A program made the translations under genes and the position numbers. From NCBI GenBank assembly GCA_001825665.1, contig MHXZ01000005.1, positions 1 through 64,000 of the forward strand: 64,000 nucleotides of DNA, read 5' to 3'. The notes below the pieces were generated by a model, which did not search any database, was not told the DNA's origin, and saw nothing but the letters and a program-made list of their open reading frames with translations. Of this stretch, positions 55,803-64,000 are shown piece after piece (position 1 is the first letter of the stretch; the number at the start of each line of letters is the position of its first letter). Source of the DNA: Planctomycetes bacterium GWF2_41_51. Its GTDB lineage: Bacteria > Planctomycetota > Phycisphaerae > Sedimentisphaerales > UBA12454.

Positions 55803-57539
55803 ATGCCGGGTATGAAAAACAAAAAACCAGTTATTTTAGACGAATTAATACAACAGCAATTGCTGCCGTTTGTGCGGACACCGTCACGCTATATCGGAGG
55901 CGAGTTTAATCAGATAAAAAAAGACCTTAACAAATGCGATTTGAGAATAGCTTTGTGCTTTCCTGATGCATATGAAATAGGGATGAGCCATACAGGAATG
56001 GCGATTATCTACGAGGTATTGAATAGGCAGCCCGACATTGCCGCCGAGCGAGTTTTCCTGCCATGGCTTGATGCGCAGGAAATTATGAAGCAGAAAAATA
56101 TCCCGCTATACACCCTTGAATCGAAAGCGGCGGTAAAAGACTTCGATGTCATAGGCTTCAGCCTTACTAATGAATTATGTTATACCGGCGTGCTTAACGC
56201 GCTCGACCTGGCGAATATTCCTCTTCGAAGCAAAGACCGAAGTGAAGAATACCCTATTATTCTGGGCGGAGCGGGAATGGCAAATTGCTGTGAACCTGTT
56301 GCTCCATTTTTCGATATGTTCCTGCTTGGTCAGGCCGAGGATGCAGTTGTTGAGTTATCAAAATTTTTGATTGAGAATAAAAGCAATTCAAAGAAAGATA
56401 TTTTGAAAAAGGCAGCGGAAAAATTTCCGTTTATTTATGTTCCATCACTTTATGAAAATTCACCGCCAAAAATTTCAGATGCTGTTGTTGACGATTTGGA
56501 TAATTCTGTCGTTCCGGAAAAACCAATTGTTCCCTTTATGCAGCCTGTTCACGAACGAATCAGTATAGAAGTTATGCGAGGCTGCCCCGGCAGATGTAAT
56601 TTCTGCCAGGCGAGTTTTTGCCGCAGACCAGTGCGTTTCAGAAAACCGCAGCGAATTTTAGACATTGCCAAAAAAGCTTATGAAGCGACAGGTTTCGATA
56701 CAATCGGCCTTTTGAGTTTATCGACGGCAGATTATCCATATCTTGAAGAGACTATAAATTTGCTGAATGAATATTTCGAGCCGCGCAGAGTCGGAATATC
56801 TCTGCCGAGTTTACGCGTTGATGTTCAATTGAAACTTTTGCCCAGACTCGCTGCATCTGTGCGTAAGAGCGGTTTGACGATTGCTGTTGAAGCCGCAAGC
56901 GAAAGAATGAGAAAGGTTATAAACAAACCGATTACAGATGAAAATCTTTTTGCCGCAGTAGAAGAAGCTTATAAAAACGGGTTTGAAACAGTAAAACTGT
57001 ATTTTATGGCGGGACTTCCTGGCGAAACGGAAGATGACATAAAAAATATCGTTAAACTTTGTTTTGAACTTGGGATTTTACGGAAAAAAGTATGCGGCAA
57101 AGCTGCAAGTATAAACGCCGCCGTAAGCTGGTTCGTTCCCAAAGCTCATACTCCGTTCGGATGGGAATCGCAGCAAAGTGAAGAATATTTCAGGAGAGCG
57201 AAAGAAATAGTCCTCGATGAGAAAAAGAGATATAACGCAAGATTTTTAAATTTCAAATTTCATCACATTCAGCGCAGCGTTCTCGAATCCGCAATCGGCA
57301 GGGGAGACAGGAAAATAGCGGATGTGATTGAGTACGCATACAGAAGCGGCGCTAAATTCGATTTGTGGAATGAGTGCTTCAATTTTGAAATATGGCTAAA
57401 GGCTTTTGAGCAAGCTGGACTCGACTTATATCAGCTTGCAGGCAGAAAATTTGATAAAGATGAAATTCTCCCTTGGGAACACCTCGGCGGACCGGATAAA
57501 GAATATCTGTTTAAACAGCTAAATGATGCCGCAAGATAA
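55803..57539 (+). CDS. B12-type radical SAM protein of the TIGR03960 family
   Basis: This 578-residue protein has an N-terminal B12-binding-like region (about 40-200: ALCFPDAYEIGMSHTGMAII, GAGMANCCEPVAPFFDMF) and a radical SAM barrel with CxxxCxxC at Cys261, Cys265 and Cys268 (RGCPGRCNFCQASFC). Members are widespread, usually next to a DUF2344 protein and ribosomal or RNase E genes, but their reaction is not established. The start is ATG 55803 or the in-frame ATG 55812; no strong ribosome-binding site is visible. No DUF2344 partner is present here. Confidence 0.85.
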   Translation: MPGMKNKKPVILDELIQQQLLPFVRTPSRYIGGEFNQIKKDLNKCDLRIALCFPDAYEIGMSHTGMAIIYEVLNRQPDIAAERVFLPWLDAQEIMKQKNIPLYTLESKAAVKDFDVIGFSLTNELCYTGVLNALDLANIPLRSKDRSEEYPIILGGAGMANCCEPVAPFFDMFLLGQAEDAVVELSKFLIENKSNSKKDILKKAAEKFPFIYVPSLYENSPPKISDAVVDDLDNSVVPEKPIVPFMQPVHERISIEVMRGCPGRCNFCQASFCRRPVRFRKPQRILDIAKKAYEATGFDTIGLLSLSTADYPYLEETINLLNEYFEPRRVGISLPSLRVDVQLKLLPRLAASVRKSGLTIAVEAASERMRKVINKPITDENLFAAVEEAYKNGFETVKLYFMAGLPGETEDDIKNIVKLCFELGILRKKVCGKAASINAAVSWFVPKAHTPFGWESQQSEEYFRRAKEIVLDEKKRYNARFLNFKFHHIQRSVLESAIGRGDRKIADVIEYAYRSGAKFDLWNECFNFEIWLKAFEQAGLDLYQLAGRKFDKDEILPWEHLGGPDKEYLFKQLNDAAR

Positions 57540-57579
57540 ATGATTTAAGAATTGAAAAATTTTCCAATGGGTTAAACAT

Positions 57580-57608
57580 TTGACAAAAATAGGGTTACAG
57601 GATAAAAA
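57580..57608 (+). promoter_or_regulatory. Promoter of the MlaE/MlaF operon
   Basis: TTGACA, a 17-base spacer and TAAAAA, 21 bases before ATG 57630. The start codon has a GGAAGG ribosome-binding site. Confidence 0.55.
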
Positions 57609-57629
57609 GGAAGTGCATCAGGAAGGAAA

Positions 57630-58466
57630 ATGGCAGAAAATCAGCAAAAAGTTACGATGATAGAGCTTTTTGGGGCTGGTGTTATTCGATCAGTCACAAA
57701 TTGCGGTAGATTTGCGCGTTTCCAGACTGACTCATTGTTCGCATCTGCTGCGGCGTGTGTATCGCCAAAGACTTATTCGCTTATTTGGAACCAGATGCTC
57801 GCAATCGGGGTGCTAAGCGTGCCGGTGGTGATGATAACTGGCGCGTTTGTCGGAATGGTGCTTGCTATTCAGGCCTACGATCAGCTTGCGGGGCTTGGAA
57901 TTGAGGAACATCTTGGTGTGCTGATAAATCTTTCGGTTGTTAAGGAACTTGGGCCGGTACTTGCGGCTGTTATGCTTGCCGGCAGAGTCGGCGGGGCACT
58001 GACCGCTGAACTTGGCACTATGAATGTAACAGAACAGATAATGGCGGTTCGGAGTATGGGGACGGATCCGATTCGGTATCTTGTTGCGCCAAGACTGATT
58101 GCGTGTTTGCTTCTTACACCGGTTCTGATTATTTACGCCGATTTTCTTGGTATTATTGGCGGATATCTAATTAGCGTGCCTTACCTTGATATTAACAGCA
58201 GGGCGTATTGGAATTTCAGCGCAAGCGGCGTTGAACTTTGGGATATCACCATCGGAATTGCGAAAGGATTTTTCTTTGGTGCCGCGATTGCCGGTGTGAG
58301 CTGCTATAAAGGATTTCACTGCAGGGAAGGTGCTCAGGGCGTCGGGCAGGCGTGCACGGAAGGTTTTGTAGGCAGCTTTATAATAATACTGGCAATCGAT
58401 TTTGTGCTCGTTGTAGTTTTCAAGGCGATTTACGCATCGGTATGGCCGGTGAAACTTCTATTATAA
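57630..58466 (+). CDS. mlaE: MlaE family lipid ABC transporter permease
   Basis: This 278-residue membrane protein shows the MlaE pattern: ALSVPVVM-like start (here VLSVPVVMITGAFVGMVLAI), ELGPVLAAVMLAGRVGGALT, AELGTMNVTEQIMAVRSMGT and FFFGAAIAGVSCYKGFHCRE near the C-terminus. With MlaF it moves phospholipids or similar lipids between membranes. The MCE-domain partner MlaD normally follows the ATPase gene but is absent here. Confidence 0.9.
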   Translation: MAENQQKVTMIELFGAGVIRSVTNCGRFARFQTDSLFASAAACVSPKTYSLIWNQMLAIGVLSVPVVMITGAFVGMVLAIQAYDQLAGLGIEEHLGVLINLSVVKELGPVLAAVMLAGRVGGALTAELGTMNVTEQIMAVRSMGTDPIRYLVAPRLIACLLLTPVLIIYADFLGIIGGYLISVPYLDINSRAYWNFSASGVELWDITIGIAKGFFFGAAIAGVSCYKGFHCREGAQGVGQACTEGFVGSFIIILAIDFVLVVVFKAIYASVWPVKLLL

Positions 58467-58486
58467 AAACAGACATACACTGATCT

Positions 58487-59302
58487 ATGAATTCAGAAAA
58501 TAATAACTATTTAATAACTCTTAAGAATCTGACGAAACGGTTCGGCAAATTGGCTGTTCTGGACGATGTGTCGCTTTCGTTCGAGAAAGGGAAAACAACA
58601 GTTATTATAGGACCCAGTGGGTGCGGCAAAACGGTTTTGATTAAACATATTATCGTTCTGCTTCGGCCGAGTGAAGGTGAAGTTTATTTTCATAATGAGA
58701 GAATAGATAATCTGCACGAGAAACAGCTTGCGAAGGTGCGAACGCAAATGGGATTTCTTTTTCAGAGCGGGGCTCTCTTCGATAGTATGACTGTTGAGGA
58801 AAATATTTTGTTTCCGGTTATGCAGCATACGAAAATTAGAGATCGTGCGAAATTGCAGGAGATTGCGAAAGCAAAACTTGCGATGGTGGGATTGGATGGT
58901 TTTCAGGAGTATTATCCGGCGAAGCTTTCGGGCGGGCAGAAAAAAAGGGTTGCGCTGGCAAGAGCTATAGCTCTTGAGCCTGAGGTGATTCTTTATGATG
59001 AGCCGACGACAGGGCTTGACCCGATTCGCTCAGATGTTATTAACGAATTGATAATAAAGCTGAAAAAAGATCTCGGCATAACCAGCATTGTTGTAACGCA
59101 CGATATGAAAAGCGCCACTAAAATCGCCGATAGGATTATAATGCTGCATAAAGGCAGGATCGAAGCGGATGGCGATGCGGAGTCCATACAGAATAGTCCT
59201 TCGCAGGTAGTTCAGCGGTTTATCAAGGGTGAGATTAGCGAAGGAGATATACAATCGATGCAGGTTTCCTTCGAAGATATAAAGACGAACGGCAAAAAAT
59301 AA
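58487..59302 (+). CDS. mlaF: MlaF family lipid ABC transporter ATPase
   Basis: This 271-residue ABC ATPase has Walker A GPSGCGKT (residues 42-49), the signature LSGGQKKRVALARA, Walker B VILYDEPTTGLDP and the switch histidine in VVTHDM. Gap of 20 bases from mlaE. It energises the MlaE permease in lipid transport. Confidence 0.9.
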   Translation: MNSENNNYLITLKNLTKRFGKLAVLDDVSLSFEKGKTTVIIGPSGCGKTVLIKHIIVLLRPSEGEVYFHNERIDNLHEKQLAKVRTQMGFLFQSGALFDSMTVEENILFPVMQHTKIRDRAKLQEIAKAKLAMVGLDGFQEYYPAKLSGGQKKRVALARAIALEPEVILYDEPTTGLDPIRSDVINELIIKLKKDLGITSIVVTHDMKSATKIADRIIMLHKGRIEADGDAESIQNSPSQVVQRFIKGEISEGDIQSMQVSFEDIKTNGKK

Positions 59303-59326
59303 TCATATTTAAATTCAAATCCAGGA

Positions 59327-62176
59327 ATGATAAAAAATTCAGAACAAATTGCCAAAGCACTCTCAGGTTTAATTTCCGGCCAATGTTACGGGGATATTTT
59401 TGACCGTGTAGTTTACAGCACCGATGGGAGTATCTATCAAATAATTCCTCAATGTATTGTTGCGCCGAAAAATGCGGAAGATGTTTCGGCTGTTATCAAA
59501 TATGCGGCTGAGAATAGTATTCCTGTTGCGCCGCGCGGAGCGGGAAGCGGGCTTGGGGGGGAGTCGCTGACCGGCGGCATTATGCTGGATATGACGCGAT
59601 TTATGAACAGAATAATCAGCACAAGCAGCGATGGAAGTACGGTTTGCTGTGAAGTTGGAGTTGTACTCGATGATGTGAACAAGCATCTTGCGAAATACGA
59701 CAAGAAAATCGGGCCTGACCCATCGAGCGGAAATCGCGCGGTAATAGGGGGAGTTGTCGCAAATAACTCAACGGGAGCACATTCGCTGAGTTATGGTTAT
59801 ATCTCGAATTTTGTCGAAAAAATAAAATGCGTTCTGCCGGATGGAAGAATTACGGAGTTTGAAAATAATATCGGCAGTGGTGAGAAAAAAATTACGAGAG
59901 ACTGCTTTGAACTTTTAAATTCAAATGCCGAGCTTATTGCAAAAGTCCAACCTTCAACTAAGAGAAATCACAGCGGATATAATATTGCCGATGTTGTGCA
60001 TAACGGCAGAATTGATATGGCAAAAATGCTGGCAGGTTCGGAGGGAACCCTCGCGGTTTTTACCGAAGTAACGCTGCGGACGGTAGATATTCCCAAAATT
60101 GCAGCGGTTGTACAGTTCGAGTTTGATTCACTGGATAAGATGGCTCATGCAGTTCCGCTGATTGTTAATTGTGGGGCGGCGGCTTGCGAATTGATGGGCA
60201 GGGATTTGATACACATTGCGCGTGAGGCCTTTGCGCAGTACCATGATATTCTCAATCCTGATTCTGTGGCAAGTCTGCTTGTCGAATTTACGGGTGCGAA
60301 AGTCGATGAGATAAAAAATAAAATTGAAAAAACGATTTTGGCGGTAGGCGAGCTTTGCTTTGACAGGAAAATTGTTTTTGACCCTGCGATTCAAAAAAGA
60401 CTTTTCAAGTGCCGAAAAGATGCTGTCCCGCTGCTGACAAGAAAAAAAGGATTAAAACAGCCGGTGCCGTTTATCGAAGATGTTTCGGTTGATAGCGGAA
60501 AATTGGCGGAGTATCTGGCGGGGCTGGTGAAGATCGGCGAGAAATTTAAAGTCGATATGGTTTATTATGGGCACGCAGGGGATGGCGAAATTCATGTTCG
60601 GCCTTATCTCGATTTGTCCGATCCTGCTGATTTGAAGAAAATGACGGAAATCGCGGAGGAAGTTTTTTCACTTGCGCTTTCGCTTGGCGGGTCGCTTAGC
60701 GGCGAGCACGCGGATGGATTGATTCACGCGGCATTTATGGAAAAACATTTCGGCAAAGAATATTGCGATATTCTGAAAAAGCTTAAAAAAATATTCGACC
60801 CCAAAAATATTCTCAATCCAGGCAAAATTATAAGCGATAACGCGGATGTGATGATTCAAAATTTGAGGGTAGAAAACAAATTAATCGGCGAACGAATTAC
60901 GCCAATGCTGAATTTTAAAAATGATGAATTTAAATTTGAGGTTATCCAGTGCAGCGGATGCGGGCTTTGCAGAAGTACCGACGCTGTAATCAGAATGTGT
61001 CCGGTTTACAGGGCAAAAGGTGAAGAAATTTATTCATCGAGAGGGAGGGCAAATCTTTTGGCGGCATGGGCTAAGGGACTGCTGACGGAAAAGGATTTCG
61101 AGTCGGAAAGATTCAGGGAATTTCTGGCGACGTGTTTGAATTGCAAGGCGTGCCTTTTCGATTGTCCATCGGGTGTCGATGTTTCGAAGATGATAATCGA
61201 AGCGAGGACGAGACTTGCCCGAAAATGCGGACTCGGCAGGACGGCGAAAGTTTTGGCGAATAATCGATATATGAGTATGCTCGCTTCGAATTTTGCACCA
61301 ATCAGTAATTATTTTATGAGCCTTGCATTTGTTAAAGAGGTGATGGAGATTGTTACGGGTATCGATAGAAGAAGATCGATGCCGAGATTCGGGTTTTCAA
61401 ACTTTATTAAAAAAGCGAATAAATACTTGGCATCACTGCCTGTGCTGGAAAATCCTATCGATAAGGTCGCGTATTTTACGGATACTTATGTAAATTATAA
61501 TGATCACGAACTTGGTTTTGCGGTTATAAAATTTTTGCGTGCAAACAATATCGATGTGATTGTTCCGCAGCAAAGGCCCGCGCCTCTGCCGGCGGCAGTT
61601 TACGGCGATATAAAAACAAGCAGGAAAGATTTGCAATACAATACGAGGCATTTATCCAAAGCGGTAAGAACTGGGTATAAAATTATTTGTTCTGAGCCGA
61701 GCGCTGCTTTGTGTTTGAAGGAAGATCTGAGATTTTTTGTCAATAGTCCTGATGCAAAAATGGTTTCTGAAAATACGTTTGAGTTCTTTGAGTATTTAAA
61801 AAAAATTGATTTGAATCAACCTCCTGCATATGTCCCAGGGTTAAACGAAAAAATTTACGCACATCATACGCCTTGTCATCTTAATGCACTGGAGAAAAAC
61901 CCTGCTACATTGGAAGTAATGGAAAAGTTTATAGGCATTAAGGCACAAGAACTTAACGGCGGATGCTGCGGAATCGCGGGAACATTCGGAATGCAGAAAA
62001 AAAATTATGAGCTTTCAATGCAAATCGGGCAAAAACTTGCAGATAAAGTAAAAGAATCAAATGCTGATGTTGTTCTTACGGAATGTTCGACGTGCAAAAT
62101 GCAGATTGAACATTTGACAGGCAAGGAAACAACGCATCCAATTAAAATCTTGGCTAAAGCTTACGGCCTGATATAA
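59327..62176 (+). CDS. FAD-linked oxidase fused to Fe-S subunit (D-lactate / D-2-hydroxyacid dehydrogenase type)
   Basis: This 949-residue protein fuses a GlcD-like FAD domain (about 1-510: PRGAGSGLGGESLTGGIMLD, GNRAVIGGVVANNSTGAHSL, MLAGSEGTLAVFTEVTLRTV, VYYGHAGDGEIHVRP) to a double 4Fe-4S region (Cys542, 545, 548, 558 and Cys603, 606, 609, 613) and a CCG-type domain (THTPC-like HHTPCHLNALEKN, NGGCCGIAGTFGMQK). This is the Dld2/YdiJ architecture that oxidises D-lactate or D-2-hydroxyglutarate and feeds electrons to the membrane pool. Gap of 24 bases from mlaF; no functional link is evident. Confidence 0.85.
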   Translation: MIKNSEQIAKALSGLISGQCYGDIFDRVVYSTDGSIYQIIPQCIVAPKNAEDVSAVIKYAAENSIPVAPRGAGSGLGGESLTGGIMLDMTRFMNRIISTSSDGSTVCCEVGVVLDDVNKHLAKYDKKIGPDPSSGNRAVIGGVVANNSTGAHSLSYGYISNFVEKIKCVLPDGRITEFENNIGSGEKKITRDCFELLNSNAELIAKVQPSTKRNHSGYNIADVVHNGRIDMAKMLAGSEGTLAVFTEVTLRTVDIPKIAAVVQFEFDSLDKMAHAVPLIVNCGAAACELMGRDLIHIAREAFAQYHDILNPDSVASLLVEFTGAKVDEIKNKIEKTILAVGELCFDRKIVFDPAIQKRLFKCRKDAVPLLTRKKGLKQPVPFIEDVSVDSGKLAEYLAGLVKIGEKFKVDMVYYGHAGDGEIHVRPYLDLSDPADLKKMTEIAEEVFSLALSLGGSLSGEHADGLIHAAFMEKHFGKEYCDILKKLKKIFDPKNILNPGKIISDNADVMIQNLRVENKLIGERITPMLNFKNDEFKFEVIQCSGCGLCRSTDAVIRMCPVYRAKGEEIYSSRGRANLLAAWAKGLLTEKDFESERFREFLATCLNCKACLFDCPSGVDVSKMIIEARTRLARKCGLGRTAKVLANNRYMSMLASNFAPISNYFMSLAFVKEVMEIVTGIDRRRSMPRFGFSNFIKKANKYLASLPVLENPIDKVAYFTDTYVNYNDHELGFAVIKFLRANNIDVIVPQQRPAPLPAAVYGDIKTSRKDLQYNTRHLSKAVRTGYKIICSEPSAALCLKEDLRFFVNSPDAKMVSENTFEFFEYLKKIDLNQPPAYVPGLNEKIYAHHTPCHLNALEKNPATLEVMEKFIGIKAQELNGGCCGIAGTFGMQKKNYELSMQIGQKLADKVKESNADVVLTECSTCKMQIEHLTGKETTHPIKILAKAYGLI

Positions 62177-62183
62177 TTATGGT

Positions 62184-63215
62184 ATGGTTGAGAAGCATTA
62201 TAAAGAGGCGGTTTTGTATGAATCGATCGGCGATAAAAAAGTACATTGCTTTTTGTGCAATTGGCATTGCCGCATAAGCGATGGAAGTCTTGGACATTGC
62301 AACGTTCGCAAAAACATAGGTGGTAAATTATACTCTCTTAACTACAACAAACTCTGTGCGGCGAATAGCGACCCAATAGAAAAAAAACCATTGTTTCATT
62401 TTTTGCCCGGAAGTAAGAGTTTTTCAATCGCGGCGCCTGGATGTAATTTCAAATGTGATTTTTGTCAGAATTGGCACATCAGCCAGATTATAAAAGCGGA
62501 AAGTGAAATAGAAGGTGAGGCGATTGAACCGGCGAGGCTTGTAGATTTCGCAATCAGAGAAGGCTGTAAAAGTATGGCTTATACTTATACAGAGCCGACA
62601 ATTTTTATGGAACTTGCAGCTGAGTGCGGAATAATCGCAAAGCGAAAAGGGCTTGCCAACGTTTTTGTGTCGAACGGATATATGACAAAAGAAGCGATAG
62701 ATTTCGCAAAAGATTGGCTCGACGGAATCAACGTCGATTTGAAGGGCTTCAGCGAGGAATATTATAGGAATCTTTGCAAGGCAAAGTTAAAGCCTGTTCT
62801 CGATACGATTGAATATATAGCCAAACATACGAAAATTTGGATGGAATTAACGACTTTGATTGTGCCAGGGCAAAACGATTCGGAAACGAAATTGAAACAA
62901 ATCGCAGAATTCATTTTTAATACATGTGGTGCGGATACGCCATGGCACATCAGTAGATTTTACCCGCAGTTCAGGCGTACGGATTCGGAGGTAACACCGT
63001 CTGAAACATTGCAAACGGCTTTTGATATCGCAAAACAGGTTGGATTGCACTATGTTTATATAGGGAATTTACGCACAAGGAAAGGGGAAAATACTTATTG
63101 TCCGGAATGTGGACATTTGATTATAGAAAGAGAAGGTTATTTAATCAGGAAAAACAGGACGAAAGATAAACTTTGCCCCGATTGTAATGAGAAAATCGCG
63201 GGTTTTGCACTTTAG
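62184..63215 (+). CDS. AmmeMemoRadiSam-type radical SAM enzyme
   Basis: This 343-residue protein has an N-terminal Cys cluster (CFLCNWHCRI ... GHCNVR), the radical SAM motif CxxxCxxC at Cys87, Cys91 and Cys94 (APGCNFKCDFCQNWHIS) and a C-terminal Cys pair region (YCPECGHL ... LCPDCNEK) that could bind zinc or another cluster. It matches the radical SAM member of the AmmeMemoRadiSam set (related to pyruvate formate-lyase activases). The AMMECR1 and Memo partners are not in this window; the reaction is not established. The C-terminal zinc-ribbon-like tail makes it a full-length member. Confidence 0.85.
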   Translation: MVEKHYKEAVLYESIGDKKVHCFLCNWHCRISDGSLGHCNVRKNIGGKLYSLNYNKLCAANSDPIEKKPLFHFLPGSKSFSIAAPGCNFKCDFCQNWHISQIIKAESEIEGEAIEPARLVDFAIREGCKSMAYTYTEPTIFMELAAECGIIAKRKGLANVFVSNGYMTKEAIDFAKDWLDGINVDLKGFSEEYYRNLCKAKLKPVLDTIEYIAKHTKIWMELTTLIVPGQNDSETKLKQIAEFIFNTCGADTPWHISRFYPQFRRTDSEVTPSETLQTAFDIAKQVGLHYVYIGNLRTRKGENTYCPECGHLIIEREGYLIRKNRTKDKLCPDCNEKIAGFAL

Positions 63216-63231
63216 GAAAAAAATATAAGTG

Positions 63232-63260
63232 TTTACCGTCAGAGATAAAGGTGGTACAAT
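63232..63260 (+). promoter_or_regulatory. Promoter candidate for the right-edge gene
   Basis: TTTACC, a 17-base spacer and TACAAT, 125 bases before ATG 63386. The leader in between shows no gene. Confidence 0.4.
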
Positions 63261-63385
63261 CAAATCTTAAAGGATTGTCGCGAAATGGCATTGAACTCAT
63301 TTATTAGCCTGGACGATTAGTTTTCGATACCTATCATTGACGACATTTTTCACTGTAACAAATTTAATAATAAAGGTTTACGTCT

Positions 63386-64000
63386 ATGACTAATATACCT
63401 CCTCTTAAAATAGGGAATCTTGAAATAAATCCGCCGATAATTCAGGGTGGGATGGGAATTAGAGTATCGGGAGCAAAACTCGCTTCAGCAGTTGCAAATA
63501 CAGGATGTGCCGGGGTAATCGCAAGCACAGGCATCGGGATGTTTGAGGAATTGAGGGGTGATGATTTGTGGGCTTTTAACGGCGAATCCCTAAGAGGCGA
63601 GATTCGAAAAGCCAGAAGTCTTTCCAAAGGAATAATCGGCGTCAATATAATGGTCGCGCTAACTGATTACGAAAACCTTGTTAAAGTATCAGTCGAAGAA
63701 AACGTCGATATGATTATTTGCGGCGCAGGACTCCCTCTGGAGCTGCCGAAATTTCTCAACGGCAAAGATATTAAACTGATTCCGATTGTATCCTCAGCCA
63801 AAGCGCTTGCATTGATAATCAAAAGATGGAAAGGCCGATATGACAAGATGCCTGATGCTGTGATTGTCGAAGGCATTCATGCGGGTGGACATTTGGGTTA
63901 TTCGGCTGAAAGCCTTGAGGACGGTACGGCAATGGGACTTGAGGAAATAGTAAAGGAAGTGGTTGAGCTTTCAAATTCATTCGAAAATAAAATACCTGTT
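63386..64000 (+). CDS. Nitronate monooxygenase / FabK-like FMN enzyme, cut by right edge
   Basis: The first 205 residues are visible. The N-terminus NPPIIQGGMGIRVSGAKLAS, GCAGVIASTGIG, GIIGVNIMVALTDY and EGIHAGGHLGYS are typical of the nitronate monooxygenase / enoyl-ACP reductase II superfamily, an FMN-binding TIM barrel. Related proteins oxidise nitronates or reduce enoyl-ACP; which applies here cannot be told from this half. The frame stays open to the last base. Confidence 0.85.
   Translation, partial: MTNIPPLKIGNLEINPPIIQGGMGIRVSGAKLASAVANTGCAGVIASTGIGMFEELRGDDLWAFNGESLRGEIRKARSLSKGIIGVNIMVALTDYENLVKVSVEENVDMIICGAGLPLELPKFLNGKDIKLIPIVSSAKALALIIKRWKGRYDKMPDAVIVEGIHAGGHLGYSAESLEDGTAMGLEEIVKEVVELSNSFENKIPV

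Noticed and set aside
1-64000. Prophage, insertion sequence, CRISPR array or integrative element
   Set aside because: No transposase, integrase, phage structural gene, terminal repeats or spacer-repeat pattern was seen.

Overview
The window looks like a chromosomal segment of an uncultured planctomycete, most likely class Phycisphaerae near Sedimentisphaerales. The evidence is the mix of secreted carbohydrate-active enzymes with C-terminal type-I dockerin repeats, PEP-CTERM surface proteins, pseudopilin-like proteins with a [11 protein letters not shown]-terminus, URO-D family proteins beside sugar transport genes, and GPH-type sugar symporters. Base composition is AT-rich. No rRNA, tRNA, CRISPR array, insertion sequence or replication origin was recognised. 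All family assignments come from reading motifs by eye; no database search was possible.

Layout. (1) 1-15.2 kb is a decaying glycan locus. It holds a frameshifted nuclease remnant at the left edge, a frameshifted sugar ABC permease, three URO-D family genes (the third with a Trp-to-TGA nonsense codon), a GH2 enzyme, a GH3 enzyme interrupted by an amber codon, and a GH106 rhamnosidase-like gene with three frameshifts. The GH106 C-terminal domain has been separated from it by a block of foreign modules and now ends the next gene. (2) 15.2-31.2 kb is an intact beta-glucan region with two operons. The minus-strand operon encodes a clan GH-A glycosidase, a LacI regulator and a large glycoside phosphorylase. 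The plus-strand side encodes a GPH symporter, then PEP-CTERM protein, GH16 laminarinase-like enzyme, a second LacI paralogue, a dockerin protein, another PEP-CTERM protein and a pseudopilin. Both start regions carry matching LacI-type palindromes next to good promoters. (3) 31.2-54.7 kb is what I read as a beta-1,2-glucan utilisation locus. A minus operon (F5/8C-(alpha/alpha)6 protein, GH35, (alpha/alpha)6 protein) diverges from a tightly packed plus operon: LacI, GH144-like, GH94 phosphorylase the size of 1,2-beta-oligoglucan phosphorylases, GPH symporter, AraC-type DNA-binding protein, GH144-PA14-dockerin, pseudopilin and a CBM-(alpha/alpha)6 protein. A third unit adds a PEP-CTERM protein, a dockerin sister of it, and another GH144-PA14-dockerin enzyme. 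(4) 54.7-64 kb is housekeeping: ApbE, a radical SAM protein of the TIGR03960 type, MlaE/MlaF, an FAD/Fe-S oxidoreductase, an AmmeMemoRadiSam-type radical SAM enzyme and the start of a nitronate monooxygenase-like gene that runs off the right edge.

How the genes may work together (inference): secreted GH144, GH16, GH35 and related enzymes cut beta-glucans outside the cytoplasm. Dockerin or PEP-CTERM tails decide where they sit. GPH symporters import oligosaccharides, and cytoplasmic phosphorylases convert them to sugar phosphate. Three LacI proteins and one minimal AraC protein match two operator classes plus direct repeats spaced two helical turns apart. The most unusual items are the three-unit beta-1,2-glucan regulon with paired surface/dockerin sisters and embedded pseudopilins, and the mosaic GH106 pair.
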